Numbered from the stretch's first letter, positions 50,995 through 60,552 are shown. The stretch: DNA of 64,000 bases from DASRFA01 sp035651755 (GCA_035651755.1 DASRFA010000029.1:33587-97586), one strand, 5' to 3'. Numbers and translations: made by a program. Notes: generated by a model not told the origin, from the sequence alone.

Positions 50995-52146
50995 ATGGCG
51001 CGTCGTTCGGTCCGCTCGGACAGCTCGCACACGATCCTGGTCGTCGACGACCAGCAGGAGACGCTGCAGTCGGTGAGCGATCTGCTGGAGCGCGACGGCC
51101 ATCGCGTGCTGGTCGCCGGCTCGGGCAGCGAGGCGCTCGACCTGCTCAAGTCGACCGAGATCCATCTGGTGATCGTCGACTACCTGATGCCGCGCATGAA
51201 CGGCGCCGAGTTCGTGCGCGAGGTCCGGCGCTTCGATCCGTTCGTGCAGATCATCCTGCAGACCGGCTACGCAGGCGAGCAGCCGCCGCGGCGGATGCTC
51301 GCGGAGCTCGACATCCAGGGGTACCACGACAAGTCGGACGACCCCGAGCGACTCCTCCTGTGGGTCGACGTGGGCCTGAAGACCTTCCTGCTCGTCAAGA
51401 GCCTGCGCGATCGCGAGCGCATGCAGTCGGAGCTGGTCGCGAACTGCTCGCACGAGTTCCGCACGCCGCTGAACATCATCATCGGGTGGGCGGAGGTGCT
51501 GCTCGACGGCCACCTCGGCGCGATGTCCGACGATGCGGCCCACTCGATCCGCGGGATCGAGCGAGCGGCGCGGAGCCTGAACGACATCGTCGTCGACTTC
51601 CTCCAGTACGCGAAGCTCGACGCCGGGCTGGCGGACGTCGCGCGCGAGCCGGTCGACGTCGCCGAGCTCGCGCGCGAGATGCAGCGTCTCGCGGCGCTCC
51701 TGCTCGAGGGAAAGGACGTGGAGTTCGCGGCCGACGTCGCGTCCGCGCCCGCGCACCTCGTGACCGACGGCATCAAGCTCCGGACGATCGTCCGCAACCT
51801 CCTCACGAACGCGATCAAGTTCACGAGCGAAGGCCGCATCGAGCTGCGCGTGCGGCGCGCCGCCGACGGGGTCCGCGTGGAGGTCTGCGACACGGGCTGC
51901 GGCATCCGGAGCGAGGACCGCGAGCTCATCTTCGAGCCGTTCCGCCAGCTCGACGGATCGCATACCCGCGAGCGCGGCGGGATCGGCCTCGGGCTCGCGC
52001 TGTCGCGGCGGCTCGCCCGCAGCCTGGGCGGCGACCTGCGAGTGGACAGCGTCCCCGGCGCGGGCTCGACCTTCGCGCTCGTCCTGCCGAGCTCGGTCGC
52101 GCTCGAGATGGTCGGCTCGAACGTCGCGATCGCGGGACAGGCCTAG
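50995..52146 (+). CDS. Hybrid response regulator-histidine kinase (REC-HisKA-HATPase)
   Basis: 383 residues; GGAGGAGG precedes the ATG. The receiver domain covers residues 13-125, with Asp18/Asp19, phospho-acceptor Asp62 (IVDYLMP), Thr90 and Lys113. The kinase part has His153 in CSHEFRTPLN and an HATPase_c domain with NLLTNAIKFT, DTGCGI and GGIGLGLALSRR. There is no membrane span or sensor domain, so the REC domain itself is the probable input. It must receive signals from another kinase, possibly the membrane kinase encoded at 53746. Confidence 0.9.
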   Translation: MARRSVRSDSSHTILVVDDQQETLQSVSDLLERDGHRVLVAGSGSEALDLLKSTEIHLVIVDYLMPRMNGAEFVREVRRFDPFVQIILQTGYAGEQPPRRMLAELDIQGYHDKSDDPERLLLWVDVGLKTFLLVKSLRDRERMQSELVANCSHEFRTPLNIIIGWAEVLLDGHLGAMSDDAAHSIRGIERAARSLNDIVVDFLQYAKLDAGLADVAREPVDVAELAREMQRLAALLLEGKDVEFAADVASAPAHLVTDGIKLRTIVRNLLTNAIKFTSEGRIELRVRRAADGVRVEVCDTGCGIRSEDRELIFEPFRQLDGSHTRERGGIGLGLALSRRLARSLGGDLRVDSVPGAGSTFALVLPSSVALEMVGSNVAIAGQA

Positions 52147-52156
52147 GACGAGAGCG

Positions 52157-53761
52157 ATGTCCGAGGAAGCGTCGCTCGAACCGAGCGCCGTGACGTCCGG
52201 CGCGTCGGCGGCGACGGCTGCACGGGCCGCGCTCGCCGGACCGCTCCGACGGGCGCGCCGGCTCCTTCCGGCCGCGGGCGCGCTGCTCGCCGGGGCGGCG
52301 TACGCGCTCGCGTGCCCGCCGTGGGAGGTCGCGGCGCTCGCGTGGATCGCGCCCGGACTCCTGCTCGTGGCCGCGCGCCGCGTCCGGCCGCGCGCCGCCT
52401 TCGGATGCGGGCTCCTCTTCGCGCTCGCCATGGGAATGGGCGTGACGGGGTGGGCGTATGCGACGACGCGCGCTTACTTCGGCCTCGGGCCGATCGCGGC
52501 GGCCGCCTTCGTCGCAGTCGTCTGGCTCGCGTTCGGCGGCGTTCAGTACGGCCTTCTTGCGGCCGCGTACTCCGCCCTCGCGCCGCGCGTCCCGGCCGCA
52601 CTTCGGCCGCTCGTCGGCGCATGGCTCTGGGTCGTCGCCGAGATGCTGCGCGCGCGGCTCTTCACGGGCATGCCATGGGAGCTCCTCGGCCACACGCAGT
52701 ACGCACGGCTGGCGCTCGTGCAGATCGCGGATCTGGGCGGCGTCTACGCCGTGTCGTTCGTGGTCGCGCTCGCCAGCGCCGCGCTCGCGGAGGCGATCGC
52801 CGCGCGCGAGCGCCGGCCGCGCGCGCTCGCGCTCCGCCTCGGACCGGCAGTCGCGCTCCTGCTCGCGACGGTCGCGTACGGCGAGCGCGCGCTCGCCGCA
52901 CAGCGCGCGGCGTCGTCGAGCGCGCCGGCGTTCCGGGTCGCGGTCGTCCAGGCGAACGTCCCGAGCCGGATCGGCTGGCAGAGGATTCACGTCGAGCGTG
53001 CGCTCGCGCAGTACGCGGAGCTGAGCTCGGACCTGGGAGCGGTCCGGCCGGATCTCGTCGTCTGGCCGGAGTACGCGGCGGCGCTCTACCTCGATCGCGA
53101 GCCGCTCGCGCGCATGCGGCTCGCGCGCGTCGCCGCTCGGGCGAGCGGAGGGCTTCTGCTCGGCGCGCCGCGGCTCGCGGCGGCGGGCGAAGCGCGGAAC
53201 TCCGCGGTTCTCTTGGATGGCGACGGCGCGATCGCGGGCGTCTACGACAAGCGCCGGCTCGTCCCGCTCGCGGAGGTCGACCCATTCGCGCACCGCCGAG
53301 GCGACGGTCCCGTGTTCACCGCGGGCGAGGGACCACAGCTCCTGAGCGCTGCCGGCGCGCGGATCGGCGCCGTCATCTGCTACGAGGCGCTCTTCCCGCA
53401 CTTGGTGCGCGAGCTCGTGCTCGCGGGCGCGGACGTCCTCGTCAATCTCACGAACGAGTCCTGGCTCGACGCCGGCGACGGCGCGGCGCCGAGCCAGCAG
53501 TTCTCGATGGCGATCTTCCGGGCGATCGAGACGCGACGCTCTCTCGCGCGCGCCGCGTCGACCGGCGTGTCCGGCTTCGTGAGCCCGGCCGGCGACGTCC
53601 TGCGGGTCGTTCCCGCGGGGACGGCCGGGGTCGCGGTCGCCGACCTTCCGATCGGGCGCGGCCTCACGCCCTACGTGCGGTGGGGCGAGACGTGGGTCGC
53701 CGCCGCGGGCGTGCTGCTCGCGGGCGCGGTCGCGGCGGGACGGCGATGCAGCGCAAGGTGA
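52157..53761 (+). CDS. lnt: Apolipoprotein N-acyltransferase
   Basis: 534 residues. About six to seven N-terminal membrane spans are followed by a nitrilase-fold (CN hydrolase) domain whose triad is Glu305 (VVWPEYA), Lys365 (YDKRRLVP) and Cys408 (AVICYEALFP). NESWLDAGDGAAPSQQFSMA and the RAASTGVSGFVSPAG segment are also canonical. It adds the third acyl chain to lipoproteins in the inner membrane, consistent with the lipoproteins encoded in this window. Its 3' end overlaps the next kinase gene by 16 nt. Confidence 0.93.
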   Translation: MSEEASLEPSAVTSGASAATAARAALAGPLRRARRLLPAAGALLAGAAYALACPPWEVAALAWIAPGLLLVAARRVRPRAAFGCGLLFALAMGMGVTGWAYATTRAYFGLGPIAAAAFVAVVWLAFGGVQYGLLAAAYSALAPRVPAALRPLVGAWLWVVAEMLRARLFTGMPWELLGHTQYARLALVQIADLGGVYAVSFVVALASAALAEAIAARERRPRALALRLGPAVALLLATVAYGERALAAQRAASSSAPAFRVAVVQANVPSRIGWQRIHVERALAQYAELSSDLGAVRPDLVVWPEYAAALYLDREPLARMRLARVAARASGGLLLGAPRLAAAGEARNSAVLLDGDGAIAGVYDKRRLVPLAEVDPFAHRRGDGPVFTAGEGPQLLSAAGARIGAVICYEALFPHLVRELVLAGADVLVNLTNESWLDAGDGAAPSQQFSMAIFRAIETRRSLARAASTGVSGFVSPAGDVLRVVPAGTAGVAVADLPIGRGLTPYVRWGETWVAAAGVLLAGAVAAGRRCSAR

Positions 53762-56385
53762 AGGCGCGCGCGGCGCGCGTGCAGGCGCTCGTCGGCGGCG
53801 CGTTCTCGGCGGTCCTGCTCGCCGTCGTGACGATGCACTCGCTCGACTGGGTGGGACGGACCTTCCCGGGATTCTTCCTGATCTCGAATCGGGTGGTCGC
53901 GTCGATCGCGCTTCCGGATTCGGAGGGCGCGCGCACGACGCCGTTCTTCCAGTCGCAGGTGGTCGCGGTCGCGGGCGAGCCGGTGTCGTCGGCAGCCGAG
54001 GTGTACCGCATTGCGGCCGCGAGCGCGCCGGGGACGCCGATCCGGTACGACTTCCGCCGCCACGACGGCGAGGTTTTCTCGGCGACCGTCGAGAGCCGGC
54101 GCTTCTCGGCGCTCGACTACCTCGTCCTGTTCGGGGCGTACCTCGTCACCGGCCTCGCGTTCCTCGCGACCGGGCTCTTCGTGTTCCTCCTCAAGCAGAA
54201 TCCCGCGAGCGTCGGCCTCCTCGCGTCGACGTTCACGGCGGGCGTCTTCGTCATCACCGCGGGCGACCTCTACGGACCGCACTGGTTCGTCCGGCTGCAC
54301 GTGCTCGCGGAGTCGATGCTCGCACCGACCTTCGTCCACCTCGCGCTCGTGTTCCCGACCGAGCGCTTCGGAGCCTGGCGGAAGAGGCTGCTGGCGGCGC
54401 TGTACGGTGCGTTCTTCGCGTTCGCGGCGACGTACGAGGCGGCGCTCTCGTCGCCTTCGGCCTACACGTCCATGCACCTGCTCGCGTCCGCGACCCACGG
54501 CGCGGGCGCCATGACCCTGATCGCGCTCGTCAGCTGGGATCTCATGAGCAGCCGGTCGGCCCTCGTGCGCCGCCGCGTCGCGGTGGTCGCGGTCGGGACG
54601 CTGTCCGCGTTCCTCCTACCGGGCCTCCTCATGGCGGCGTCGGCGCTGCAGGAGGGGCAGGTCGCGCTCAACCTGGCCGCGGTGACCGCGGGCCTCTTCC
54701 CCGTGAGCCTCGCCTACGCGATCGTCAAGCAGGACCTCTTCGAGCTCGACGTCCTCGTCCGGCGCGCGCTCACCTACTCGATCGTCGTCGTGGTGCTCGC
54801 CGGCATCTACTTCGCGGTCCTGTCGGCGACCGGGTCGCTGCTCGCGACGCGTCCCGAGATCGCGCGCTCCCCCGCGACGCTCGCCGTCCTGAACCTCGCC
54901 CTCGTCCTCCTCGCCGTGCCGATCCGCGAGCGCGTGCAGAAGGGCGTCGACCGGGTGTTCTTCCGGAGCGCGTACGTCGCCGAGACCGCCCTGTCCGATC
55001 TCAGCCAGACGCTCGTCACCGCGCAGACCCTCGAGGAGGTCGACGCCCGGACGCGACGCGCGCTCGGCGGGACGGTCTGCCCCACGTCGTTCCATGTGCT
55101 GGGCTGGGCGGCCGACGGGTCCGTGCATGCGATTCCCGCGAGCGACGAGGTGCCCGGCCTGCGGCTGCCGCCCGGATTCATCCGGCGCCTCGAGCGCGGC
55201 GAAGCGCTCGCGCGCTACGAGTGGGACGACGGAAGCGGGCGCCCGCTCCCCGAGTTCTGGAGCCGGAGCAGCGTCGAGATCCTGCTGCCGGTCGGAAGCG
55301 GCGCGCCGCTCGCCGCGCTGGCGCTCGGGCGGAAGGCGTCCGGCCGGACCTACGACGTCAACGACCTCAGCTTCCTGCGCACGGTCGCGAGCCAGGTCGC
55401 GCTCGCGATGACGAACGCGGGCGCGTTCGCGCGCCTCGCGGACTTGAACGCGAACCTCGAGCGCGAGGTGCGCGAGCGGACGGCGTCGTTGGAGAAGGCG
55501 AACACCGACCTCGCCGTCTCGCTGAGGGAGCTCCAGGGCGCGTACGCGCAGCTCGAGCGCAACCAGGCGAGCCTCGTGCGCGCCGAGCGCCTCGCGACGC
55601 TCGGCCGCCTCGCGGCCGGGATCGCGCACGAGGTGAACACGCCGCTCGGCGCAGTGATGAACACGCTGCGGCTCGTGTCCGACCTGAGCCGCGAGTACGC
55701 CGAGTCGATCGACGACGCGTCGGTCTCGCCCGACGATCACCGCGAGATCGCGCGCGAGCTCGAGCAGGCGAGCGCGGCAGCGATGTCGTTCGCGCGCAAG
55801 GCGGCCGGCTTCATCAGCAAGGTGCGGATGCACGGGCGCGACGCCCGCCCGTCCGACCAGGTCGAGTTCATGCTCGCGACCACGCTCGCCGAGACCGGAG
55901 CGCTGGTCGCGCACCGGCTGCGGCTCTCCGGCTGCTCGCTCGACGTGGCCATCGACGACGCGATCGCCGTGCGCGGGAGCCCGGGCATGCTGTCGCAGGT
56001 GCTGATCAACCTGGTGACGAACGCGATCGACGCCTACGAGGACGCGCGCATCGACGACGGCGCCATCGAGATCCGGGCGAGGCGCGAACGCGGCACGATC
56101 GCGATCACGGTTCGCGACCGCGCCGGCGGGATCCCGCCCGACGTCCTGCCGCACGTCTTCGACGAGCTCTTCACGACCAAGGAGCCGGGGCGCGGCACCG
56201 GGCTCGGTCTCTGGATCGCCCGCAACCTGATCGAGCAGAACTTCGGCGGCACGCTGACGGTCGAGGTCGAGCACGGCGTCGGAAGCTGCTTCAGGATCGC
56301 GCTGCCGGAGGCGGGAGACGATGCCGCGACCGCGGACCGCGACGACGTCGCGGTCGCGAAGGGCGAGGGCGCAGCGGCGGGCTGA
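53746..56385 (+). CDS. Large membrane sensor kinase with PDZ-like N-terminal region
   Basis: 879 residues from the ATG at 53746. Domains in order: one TM span (about 13-30); a periplasmic PDZ-like segment (about 65-118, VVAVAGEPVSSAAEVYRIA); about seven more TM spans (123-395); a GAF-like domain (about 415-560); a coiled coil (565-612); HisKA with His628 in AAGIAHEVNTPLG; and HATPase_c with NLVTNAIDAYED, GTGLGLWIARNLIEQ. It belongs to the NtrB-like 'AGxxHEVNxPL' kinase group. No response regulator is adjacent. Overlap with lnt suggests co-transcription and an envelope-related signal. Confidence 0.88.
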   Translation: MQRKVKARAARVQALVGGAFSAVLLAVVTMHSLDWVGRTFPGFFLISNRVVASIALPDSEGARTTPFFQSQVVAVAGEPVSSAAEVYRIAAASAPGTPIRYDFRRHDGEVFSATVESRRFSALDYLVLFGAYLVTGLAFLATGLFVFLLKQNPASVGLLASTFTAGVFVITAGDLYGPHWFVRLHVLAESMLAPTFVHLALVFPTERFGAWRKRLLAALYGAFFAFAATYEAALSSPSAYTSMHLLASATHGAGAMTLIALVSWDLMSSRSALVRRRVAVVAVGTLSAFLLPGLLMAASALQEGQVALNLAAVTAGLFPVSLAYAIVKQDLFELDVLVRRALTYSIVVVVLAGIYFAVLSATGSLLATRPEIARSPATLAVLNLALVLLAVPIRERVQKGVDRVFFRSAYVAETALSDLSQTLVTAQTLEEVDARTRRALGGTVCPTSFHVLGWAADGSVHAIPASDEVPGLRLPPGFIRRLERGEALARYEWDDGSGRPLPEFWSRSSVEILLPVGSGAPLAALALGRKASGRTYDVNDLSFLRTVASQVALAMTNAGAFARLADLNANLEREVRERTASLEKANTDLAVSLRELQGAYAQLERNQASLVRAERLATLGRLAAGIAHEVNTPLGAVMNTLRLVSDLSREYAESIDDASVSPDDHREIARELEQASAAAMSFARKAAGFISKVRMHGRDARPSDQVEFMLATTLAETGALVAHRLRLSGCSLDVAIDDAIAVRGSPGMLSQVLINLVTNAIDAYEDARIDDGAIEIRARRERGTIAITVRDRAGGIPPDVLPHVFDELFTTKEPGRGTGLGLWIARNLIEQNFGGTLTVEVEHGVGSCFRIALPEAGDDAATADRDDVAVAKGEGAAAG

Positions 56386-56485
56386 CGCGACGACGCGCGC
56401 GGGGAGCGTTCGAAAAAAAGGCGCCGGGGATACTTGTCACTCGCGGCGGCGGGCGGCTTGATGGCCCCCAGGCACGGAGGGACCC

Positions 56486-56851
56486 ATGCCGAAGCTCCTC
56501 GAGGAAGAGGTCGCCTACTATCGCGAGCACCGCGCCGAGCTCGCCGACCGCCATCCGGGAGAATTCGTGGTCGTCAAGGATCGACGGCTTCTCGGCGCCT
56601 TTCCGACGCTGCGCGCAGCGTACGCGGCTGCGGCTGCGCAGGCGCCGAAGCAGCCGGCCCTGATCACGCGCCTGCCGACGTCGGCCGAGCGCGCCGCGGC
56701 CCGCGAAGCGGAGGCCACCGGTCTCGGCTCGGCGGCGGAAGCGTCGGTCGTGAGCGCCGCCCAGCTCCATCCCTGCGGCGCGGTCCGCCATGCGATCGCG
56801 CGCATCTGCCGCGACGCGTCGGTCCCGCGAATCGAGCGGCGCGCCTCCTAG
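56486..56851 (+). CDS. Small conserved hypothetical protein (DUF5678-like)
   Basis: 121 residues. GGAGGG lies 6 nt before the ATG at 56486. The segment HPGEFVVVKDRRLLGAFPTL followed by RAAYAAA resembles the short DUF5678-type repeat found in small soil-bacterial proteins. The rest is Ala-rich. The function is unknown. It is the last plus-strand gene before ssrA, and its stop overlaps that of a truncated minus-strand frame. Confidence 0.65.
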   Translation: MPKLLEEEVAYYREHRAELADRHPGEFVVVKDRRLLGAFPTLRAAYAAAAAQAPKQPALITRLPTSAERAAAREAEATGLGSAAEASVVSAAQLHPCGAVRHAIARICRDASVPRIERRAS

Positions 56852-56997
56852 CGCGCCGGCGCCGACTTGCCGCACGGCGACCGGAACTCCGCGCGGACGT
56901 CGATCTGGTCCGGGTCGAACGGGTTGGCGGGCGCCGTCCCCGGATCCCAGGCCGCCTCGAAGCGCGACCACTGCGAAACCGTTGCGGGCGACGCCAC
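56848..56997 (-). pseudogene. Possible truncated DUF5060-like domain fragment
   Basis: A 49-residue frame from a GTG at 56997 encodes SQWSRFEAAWDPGTAPANPF and DPDQIDVRAEFRSPCGK, which is close to the N-terminal strand pattern of DUF5060 (the beta-sandwich ahead of some glycoside hydrolases). It then stops. The rest of such a protein is absent, so this is either a relic or a chance match. It overlaps the stop of the neighbouring plus-strand gene. Confidence 0.35.
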
Positions 56998-57065
56998 GGC
57001 CGCCCCGGACCGCGCCCGCGCTAGCCGGCTGGCCGACCGGGCTGGCGCCGGCCCGGGACCGTGCT

Positions 57066-57072
57066 TATAGAT
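57066..57072 (+). promoter_or_regulatory. Likely -10 element of the tmRNA promoter
   Basis: TATAGAT lies 16 nt upstream of the mature tmRNA 5' end in otherwise GC-rich DNA. This spacing allows a short leader to be removed by RNase P. No clear -35 hexamer was identified. Confidence 0.45.
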
Positions 57073-57088
57073 GTAGGGTCGTTCGATT

Positions 57089-57442
57089 GGGGGCGACCTG
57101 GTTTCGACGGAGGTGGCAAGGTCGAGCGTTGCACGCCGAGGACGCCGGTTGGCCTCGTAAATCATCCGGCCTGCAAACTAACTGCAGACAATTTCCACAC
57201 CCTCCAGGCAGCGTAAGCTCGTCTGGCGTCCGCTCAGCCCTCTCCCGCGGGGTTGAACCGGGCGTCGCAATGCGGGATCGGCCGAGGGCTGCCGTCAGGA
57301 GGCCCGAGGCTCAAATCTCCCCTGGCTGGTCCCTGAGGAGCCCGCTCACGGGCGCCTCCGGGATGACGAAAAACGTGAGCTAAGCGTGTAGGAACGTTCG
57401 GTCGAGTCCCTTCGGACGCGGGTTCGATTCCCGCCGCCTCCA
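57089..57442 (+). ncRNA. ssrA: Transfer-messenger RNA (tmRNA)
   Basis: About 354 nt. The 5' end GGGGGCGACCTGGTTTCGAC and the 3' end GGTTCGATTCCCGCCGCCTC with discriminator A442 pair as a tRNA-like acceptor stem and T-arm. CCA is not encoded. The tag reading frame ends LTADNFHTLQAA with TAA at 57214-57216, a typical proteolysis tag with a terminal Ala-Ala. The region GAGCTAAGCGTGTAG before the T-arm is the conserved 3' segment. With SmpB it rescues stalled ribosomes. Its 3' end is a common integration target, and an integrase remnant begins right after it. Confidence 0.96.
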
Positions 57443-57443
57443 C

Positions 57444-57930
57444 TGTTTCCCCGCGAAACTGCTGGGGTTTTTCTTCCGGCTCCCACCATGGTGCCCATCC
57501 GGTGCCCATTTTGGGCCGTCGATGGGGTCGGGTCTGCTTCGTCGAACGCCGCCGCGATGCGGCTGCCGTCGTTCCGCTTCTGCGAGGGCATCCAGCTCCG
57601 GTAGTGCTTGAAAATCATCTGCTCGCTCGTCCCGCACACCTTTGCGACCCAGCCAGGGTCCTCAGCGGCCGAGAGCGCGAGCGTGATGAACGTGTCGCGG
57701 ATGTTGTACTGACCGCGGTGCGAGGCGCCGATCAGGCGTAGCGTTGGCGACCACACGCGCTTGTGGAGCCACTCCTGAGAGATCGGCCGACCCGTCCTGC
57801 GCGGCGCCCCGAGCGTACTGGTCGCGCACAAGCACCACGATGTGCGCACCGCGATCGCGGGCGCATTGCGGCGGGCGGAAGGGACCGTGCGTCGATCGAT
57901 CGCGCGCAGCACGATGAAGTCGCGTGCGTC
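57444..57930 (-). pseudogene. Tyrosine recombinase (integrase) C-terminal remnant
   Basis: The best frame encodes ISQEWLHKRVWSPTLRLIG, then GQYNIRDTFITLALSAAEDP and CGTSEQMIFKHYRSWMP. These correspond to the second catalytic Arg region and the nucleophile Tyr of phage-type integrases. The N-terminal part, the first catalytic Arg and a start codon are missing, and upstream sequence falls out of frame. The frame has no stop before it reads antisense into the tmRNA 3' end. It is a relic of the element that used ssrA as attachment site. Confidence 0.75.
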
Positions 57931-58236
57931 ACTCGAAACGGCACGCCGCGCCGCGCGGTAGGATCAGGGTCTTTGGAACTGTCGAAGACCCGGTCGGGGT
58001 TTCCGAGACGGTCCGTCATGCCGATCTCGGTTTAGAGAGCCATTGGATGGCGCTGCCGTTCGCGGTCGAGATTCGTCACCTGAACCGCGTCATCGTCGAG
58101 AGAGCGGATTCACCTAGGCCGGCACGGTTGCCGCCTTCGCGACCCCTGCGCCATCCGCGTCGGCCATGGGTGAGCCACAGCGGCTCACCGATGGCGGCAG
58201 CGTCAGTGCCGACCCATGAGTGAATTCGGGTGCACT
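57931..58236. other. Gap with no recognisable gene
   Basis: About 300 bp between the integrase relic and the amidohydrolase stop. Short open frames exist on both strands but none has a ribosome binding site or a recognisable motif. A short inverted repeat (gccatgggtgagccacagcg with cggctcaccgatggc-like bases, about 58163-58195) could terminate the amidohydrolase transcript. Confidence 0.4.
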
Positions 58237-59646
58237 TCACCGGCTCGCCCCCCCGGGCGCCAGCCACACACCGGCGGCCGCGAGCATTGCCTCGATGCCC
58301 GTGCGTAACGTGGGATTGATCACCGGCGCGAATTGGGGCGAGTGATTTGATGGCAGCTCGTTCAGCTGGCCGGCCTCCTCGGCTCGCTTGAAGGTAGCCC
58401 GATCGGTGCCGCCCACGAACCAGAATACCGCGGGCACGGCCCAGGCGCGGCTGAACGTGCTGAAATCTTCGCTGGCCGTGACCGGACCGGTTTCCCGGAC
58501 GCTGTCTGCGCCGAGGCGGCTCTGCAGGGCGTTCGTCACCCTCCGCGTGGCCTCGTCGTCGTTCCAGGTCAGTGGGAATTCGCTCAGCACGGAGAACTCG
58601 GGCGGCTTCGGCGCGGCCGACGCGGACGCCTCGGCCTGCACGATACGCTTGATGGCGGACAGCACCCTCGCGCGCACCTGCTCCTCGTAGGTGCGGACGT
58701 TCAGCCGGAGCAGAGCGTAGTCCGGGATGATGTTCTCGTTCGTGCCCGCCTGCAGCGTGCCGACCGTGACTACCGCCCCGTCCGACATGCCGATCTCCCG
58801 CGACACGATGGTCTGCAAACGCATCACCGTCGCGGCCGCCATCACGACCGGATCAATGGTGTTCTGCGGCATCGAACCGTGCCCGCCACGCCCGAAGAGC
58901 TTCACCTCCCAGCTGTCTGCCATGGACATGACGGTCCCGGGGCGAAGGGCGAGTTCGCCCGCGGGGAGCGCCATAACGTGCTGGCCCAGCGTGACGACCG
59001 GCTTCGGGAAACGGCTGACCATACCGTCATCCACCATGGCGCGGGCGCCCTGGCCGGTCTCCTCCCCCGGCTGGAACACCGCCATCACGGTGCCGCGCCA
59101 TGCGCCGCGGTTCTCGGCGAGAACGCGCGTCGCCCCCATTAGCCAGGCCACGTGCATGTCGTGGCCGCAGGAATGGGCGATCGACGTTTCGTGGCCAAAG
59201 CGGTCGGTGCCGGTTGCGTGGCTGGCATAGGGCAGACCGGTATTCTCCTGCATCGGCAGCGCGTCCATGTCGGCGCGGAGCAGCACTGCCGGGCCGTCTC
59301 CATTGCGCAGCAGTCCGACCACGCCGGTGCCGCCGACGCCCTCCGTGACCTCGTACCCATGCCTCCGCAACCACGCGGCGGCGATTCCGGCGGTGCGGCG
59401 TTCCTGCATCGACAGTTCGGGGCTGGCGTGGATGTCCTTGTAGATGCCTTCGAGCTCGGTGAGCAGGGCCTCCGACGGGCCTGGAAGGGACGACTGCTGT
59501 GCGCCGGACGCCCCCGCCGCTGAGGTCTGAGGTGCTCCGGGCTGCTGCTCCTGGGCGAGCGTCTGATGGGATGTTGTCGCGCAGACGAGCGTGAGCACCG
59601 CGCCACAGAAGCAGATCGCGAAGAGTGAGCACCTCGTGAGATTCAT
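58237..59646 (-). CDS. Secreted M20 family amidohydrolase
   Basis: 469 residues from the ATG at 59646, with GGAGA 6 nt upstream. A signal peptide (FAICFCGAVLTLVCATTSHQ region) is followed by a Gln/Pro/Ala-rich linker and the M20D catalytic domain: LLRADMDALPMQE, HSCGHDMHVAWLMG and FQPGEETGQGARAM carry metal ligands and the catalytic Glu. The lid domain has GRGGHGSMPQNTIDPV. It resembles IAA-amino-acid or hippurate hydrolases that cleave N-acyl amino acids, but this one is exported. Its codon usage is less GC-biased than that of genes left of ssrA, which fits horizontal acquisition. Confidence 0.9.
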   Translation of the reverse strand: MNLTRCSLFAICFCGAVLTLVCATTSHQTLAQEQQPGAPQTSAAGASGAQQSSLPGPSEALLTELEGIYKDIHASPELSMQERRTAGIAAAWLRRHGYEVTEGVGGTGVVGLLRNGDGPAVLLRADMDALPMQENTGLPYASHATGTDRFGHETSIAHSCGHDMHVAWLMGATRVLAENRGAWRGTVMAVFQPGEETGQGARAMVDDGMVSRFPKPVVTLGQHVMALPAGELALRPGTVMSMADSWEVKLFGRGGHGSMPQNTIDPVVMAAATVMRLQTIVSREIGMSDGAVVTVGTLQAGTNENIIPDYALLRLNVRTYEEQVRARVLSAIKRIVQAEASASAAPKPPEFSVLSEFPLTWNDDEATRRVTNALQSRLGADSVRETGPVTASEDFSTFSRAWAVPAVFWFVGGTDRATFKRAEEAGQLNELPSNHSPQFAPVINPTLRTGIEAMLAAAGVWLAPGGASR

Positions 59647-59648
59647 CT

Positions 59649-59861
59649 TCACTCTCCGGAACCGGGCCCGAGTGGCCGAAACGTGTCGAGCGCGCGGGCG
59701 AGCTGATCCACGCCCGCCGGCATCAGGACGTCCTCGCGCTGTCCGTCGACAAGGCGCGACGACGTGACGAGCGCCGCCGCAGCGCTCTCATCGATTGCGA
59801 CGACCGCCAAAGCGGCCGCCGTCGCTCCGAATTGACGCCGCGTGCACTCTGACCCCACCAT
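59649..59861 (-). CDS. Small Tat-signal protein ahead of the amidohydrolase
   Basis: 70 residues from an ATG at 59861; an in-frame ATG at 59885 is also possible. A twin-arginine motif (TRRQFGATAAALAVVA) begins at residue 7. The rest (about 45 residues) has no recognised domain. Its stop is within 3 nt of the amidohydrolase ATG, which suggests coupling. It may be the truncated front end of a larger Tat-exported enzyme rather than a functional small protein. Confidence 0.4.
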   Translation of the reverse strand: MVGSECTRRQFGATAAALAVVAIDESAAAALVTSSRLVDGQREDVLMPAGVDQLARALDTFRPLGPGSGE

Positions 59862-60552
59862 CGACGGAACGCGCGGTCGTTCCATGTGTGGCGGTCGGCG
59901 AGTGCAATGCACTGAGGATTGCACATCTCACTGTGAGTGAGCGGCGCGGCAAGTCCGTGGTGAGGGCGACGAGGGTCGATGCGAGAGCTGGTATTCCGTC
60001 CACGAACGATCGCTCGCCCCGCCGGTCGAGCGCGCGCGACGGAACGCATTCTCGCCGACCCGTCTTCTCGGACACGACCGATTCGTATACCGTGAATCGC
60101 AAGTCGACCAGCGCGTCCATCACCGAAGCCGACATCCCGGTCCGAGGATCTGTTACGTCGGAGGAGATCGCCGATGGCCGCAGAGCCGGCGACGATAGCC
60201 AGCACGCGCCGGTATTCCCGGTTCGATGGGCAGTACATCGAGGCAAGTGGCGGCCGGGTTGCCGCGGCGAGCCCGAGCCACCGCATCGCGTTCATGACGG
60301 TGCTGGGATCGATGACGACCGGGGTCGCTGCCGTTACGCTGGCACGCGCTCCTTACCCAACGACGCCGACCTCATGCACCGACGCAGCCGTCCCTACCGC
60401 GCTCGTGGTGGATGGTGCGATCGCAACGATCGCGAATCGCGTGGCGGTTCTTTCCGCTCGTGCTGGTCCCGCTATGCGCGTAGCACCGCCACGAGGGGCG
60501 CCAATGATCTTATGAACGGTAGCAAACGGCAGTAAAGTGTGGGAGCATTCCT
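59862..60552. other. Island gap with no convincing gene
   Basis: About 690 bp. Overlapping open frames occur on both strands (for example 60174-60515 on + and 59788-60246 on -), but none has a clear ribosome binding site, family motif or consistent codon bias. The stretch may hold relics of lost island genes. The intergenic region just before 60553 probably contains the dioxygenase promoter. Confidence 0.35.

Noticed and set aside
57234..57637. Minus-strand open frames over the tmRNA 3' end ending in RRRESNPRPKG-type peptides
   Set aside because: This is the familiar antisense translation of tRNA/tmRNA T-arm sequence, not a gene.
60174..60515. Plus-strand frame of 113 codons in the island gap
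   Set aside because: It has no ribosome binding site or motif, and a minus-strand frame is equally open. There is no evidence for either.
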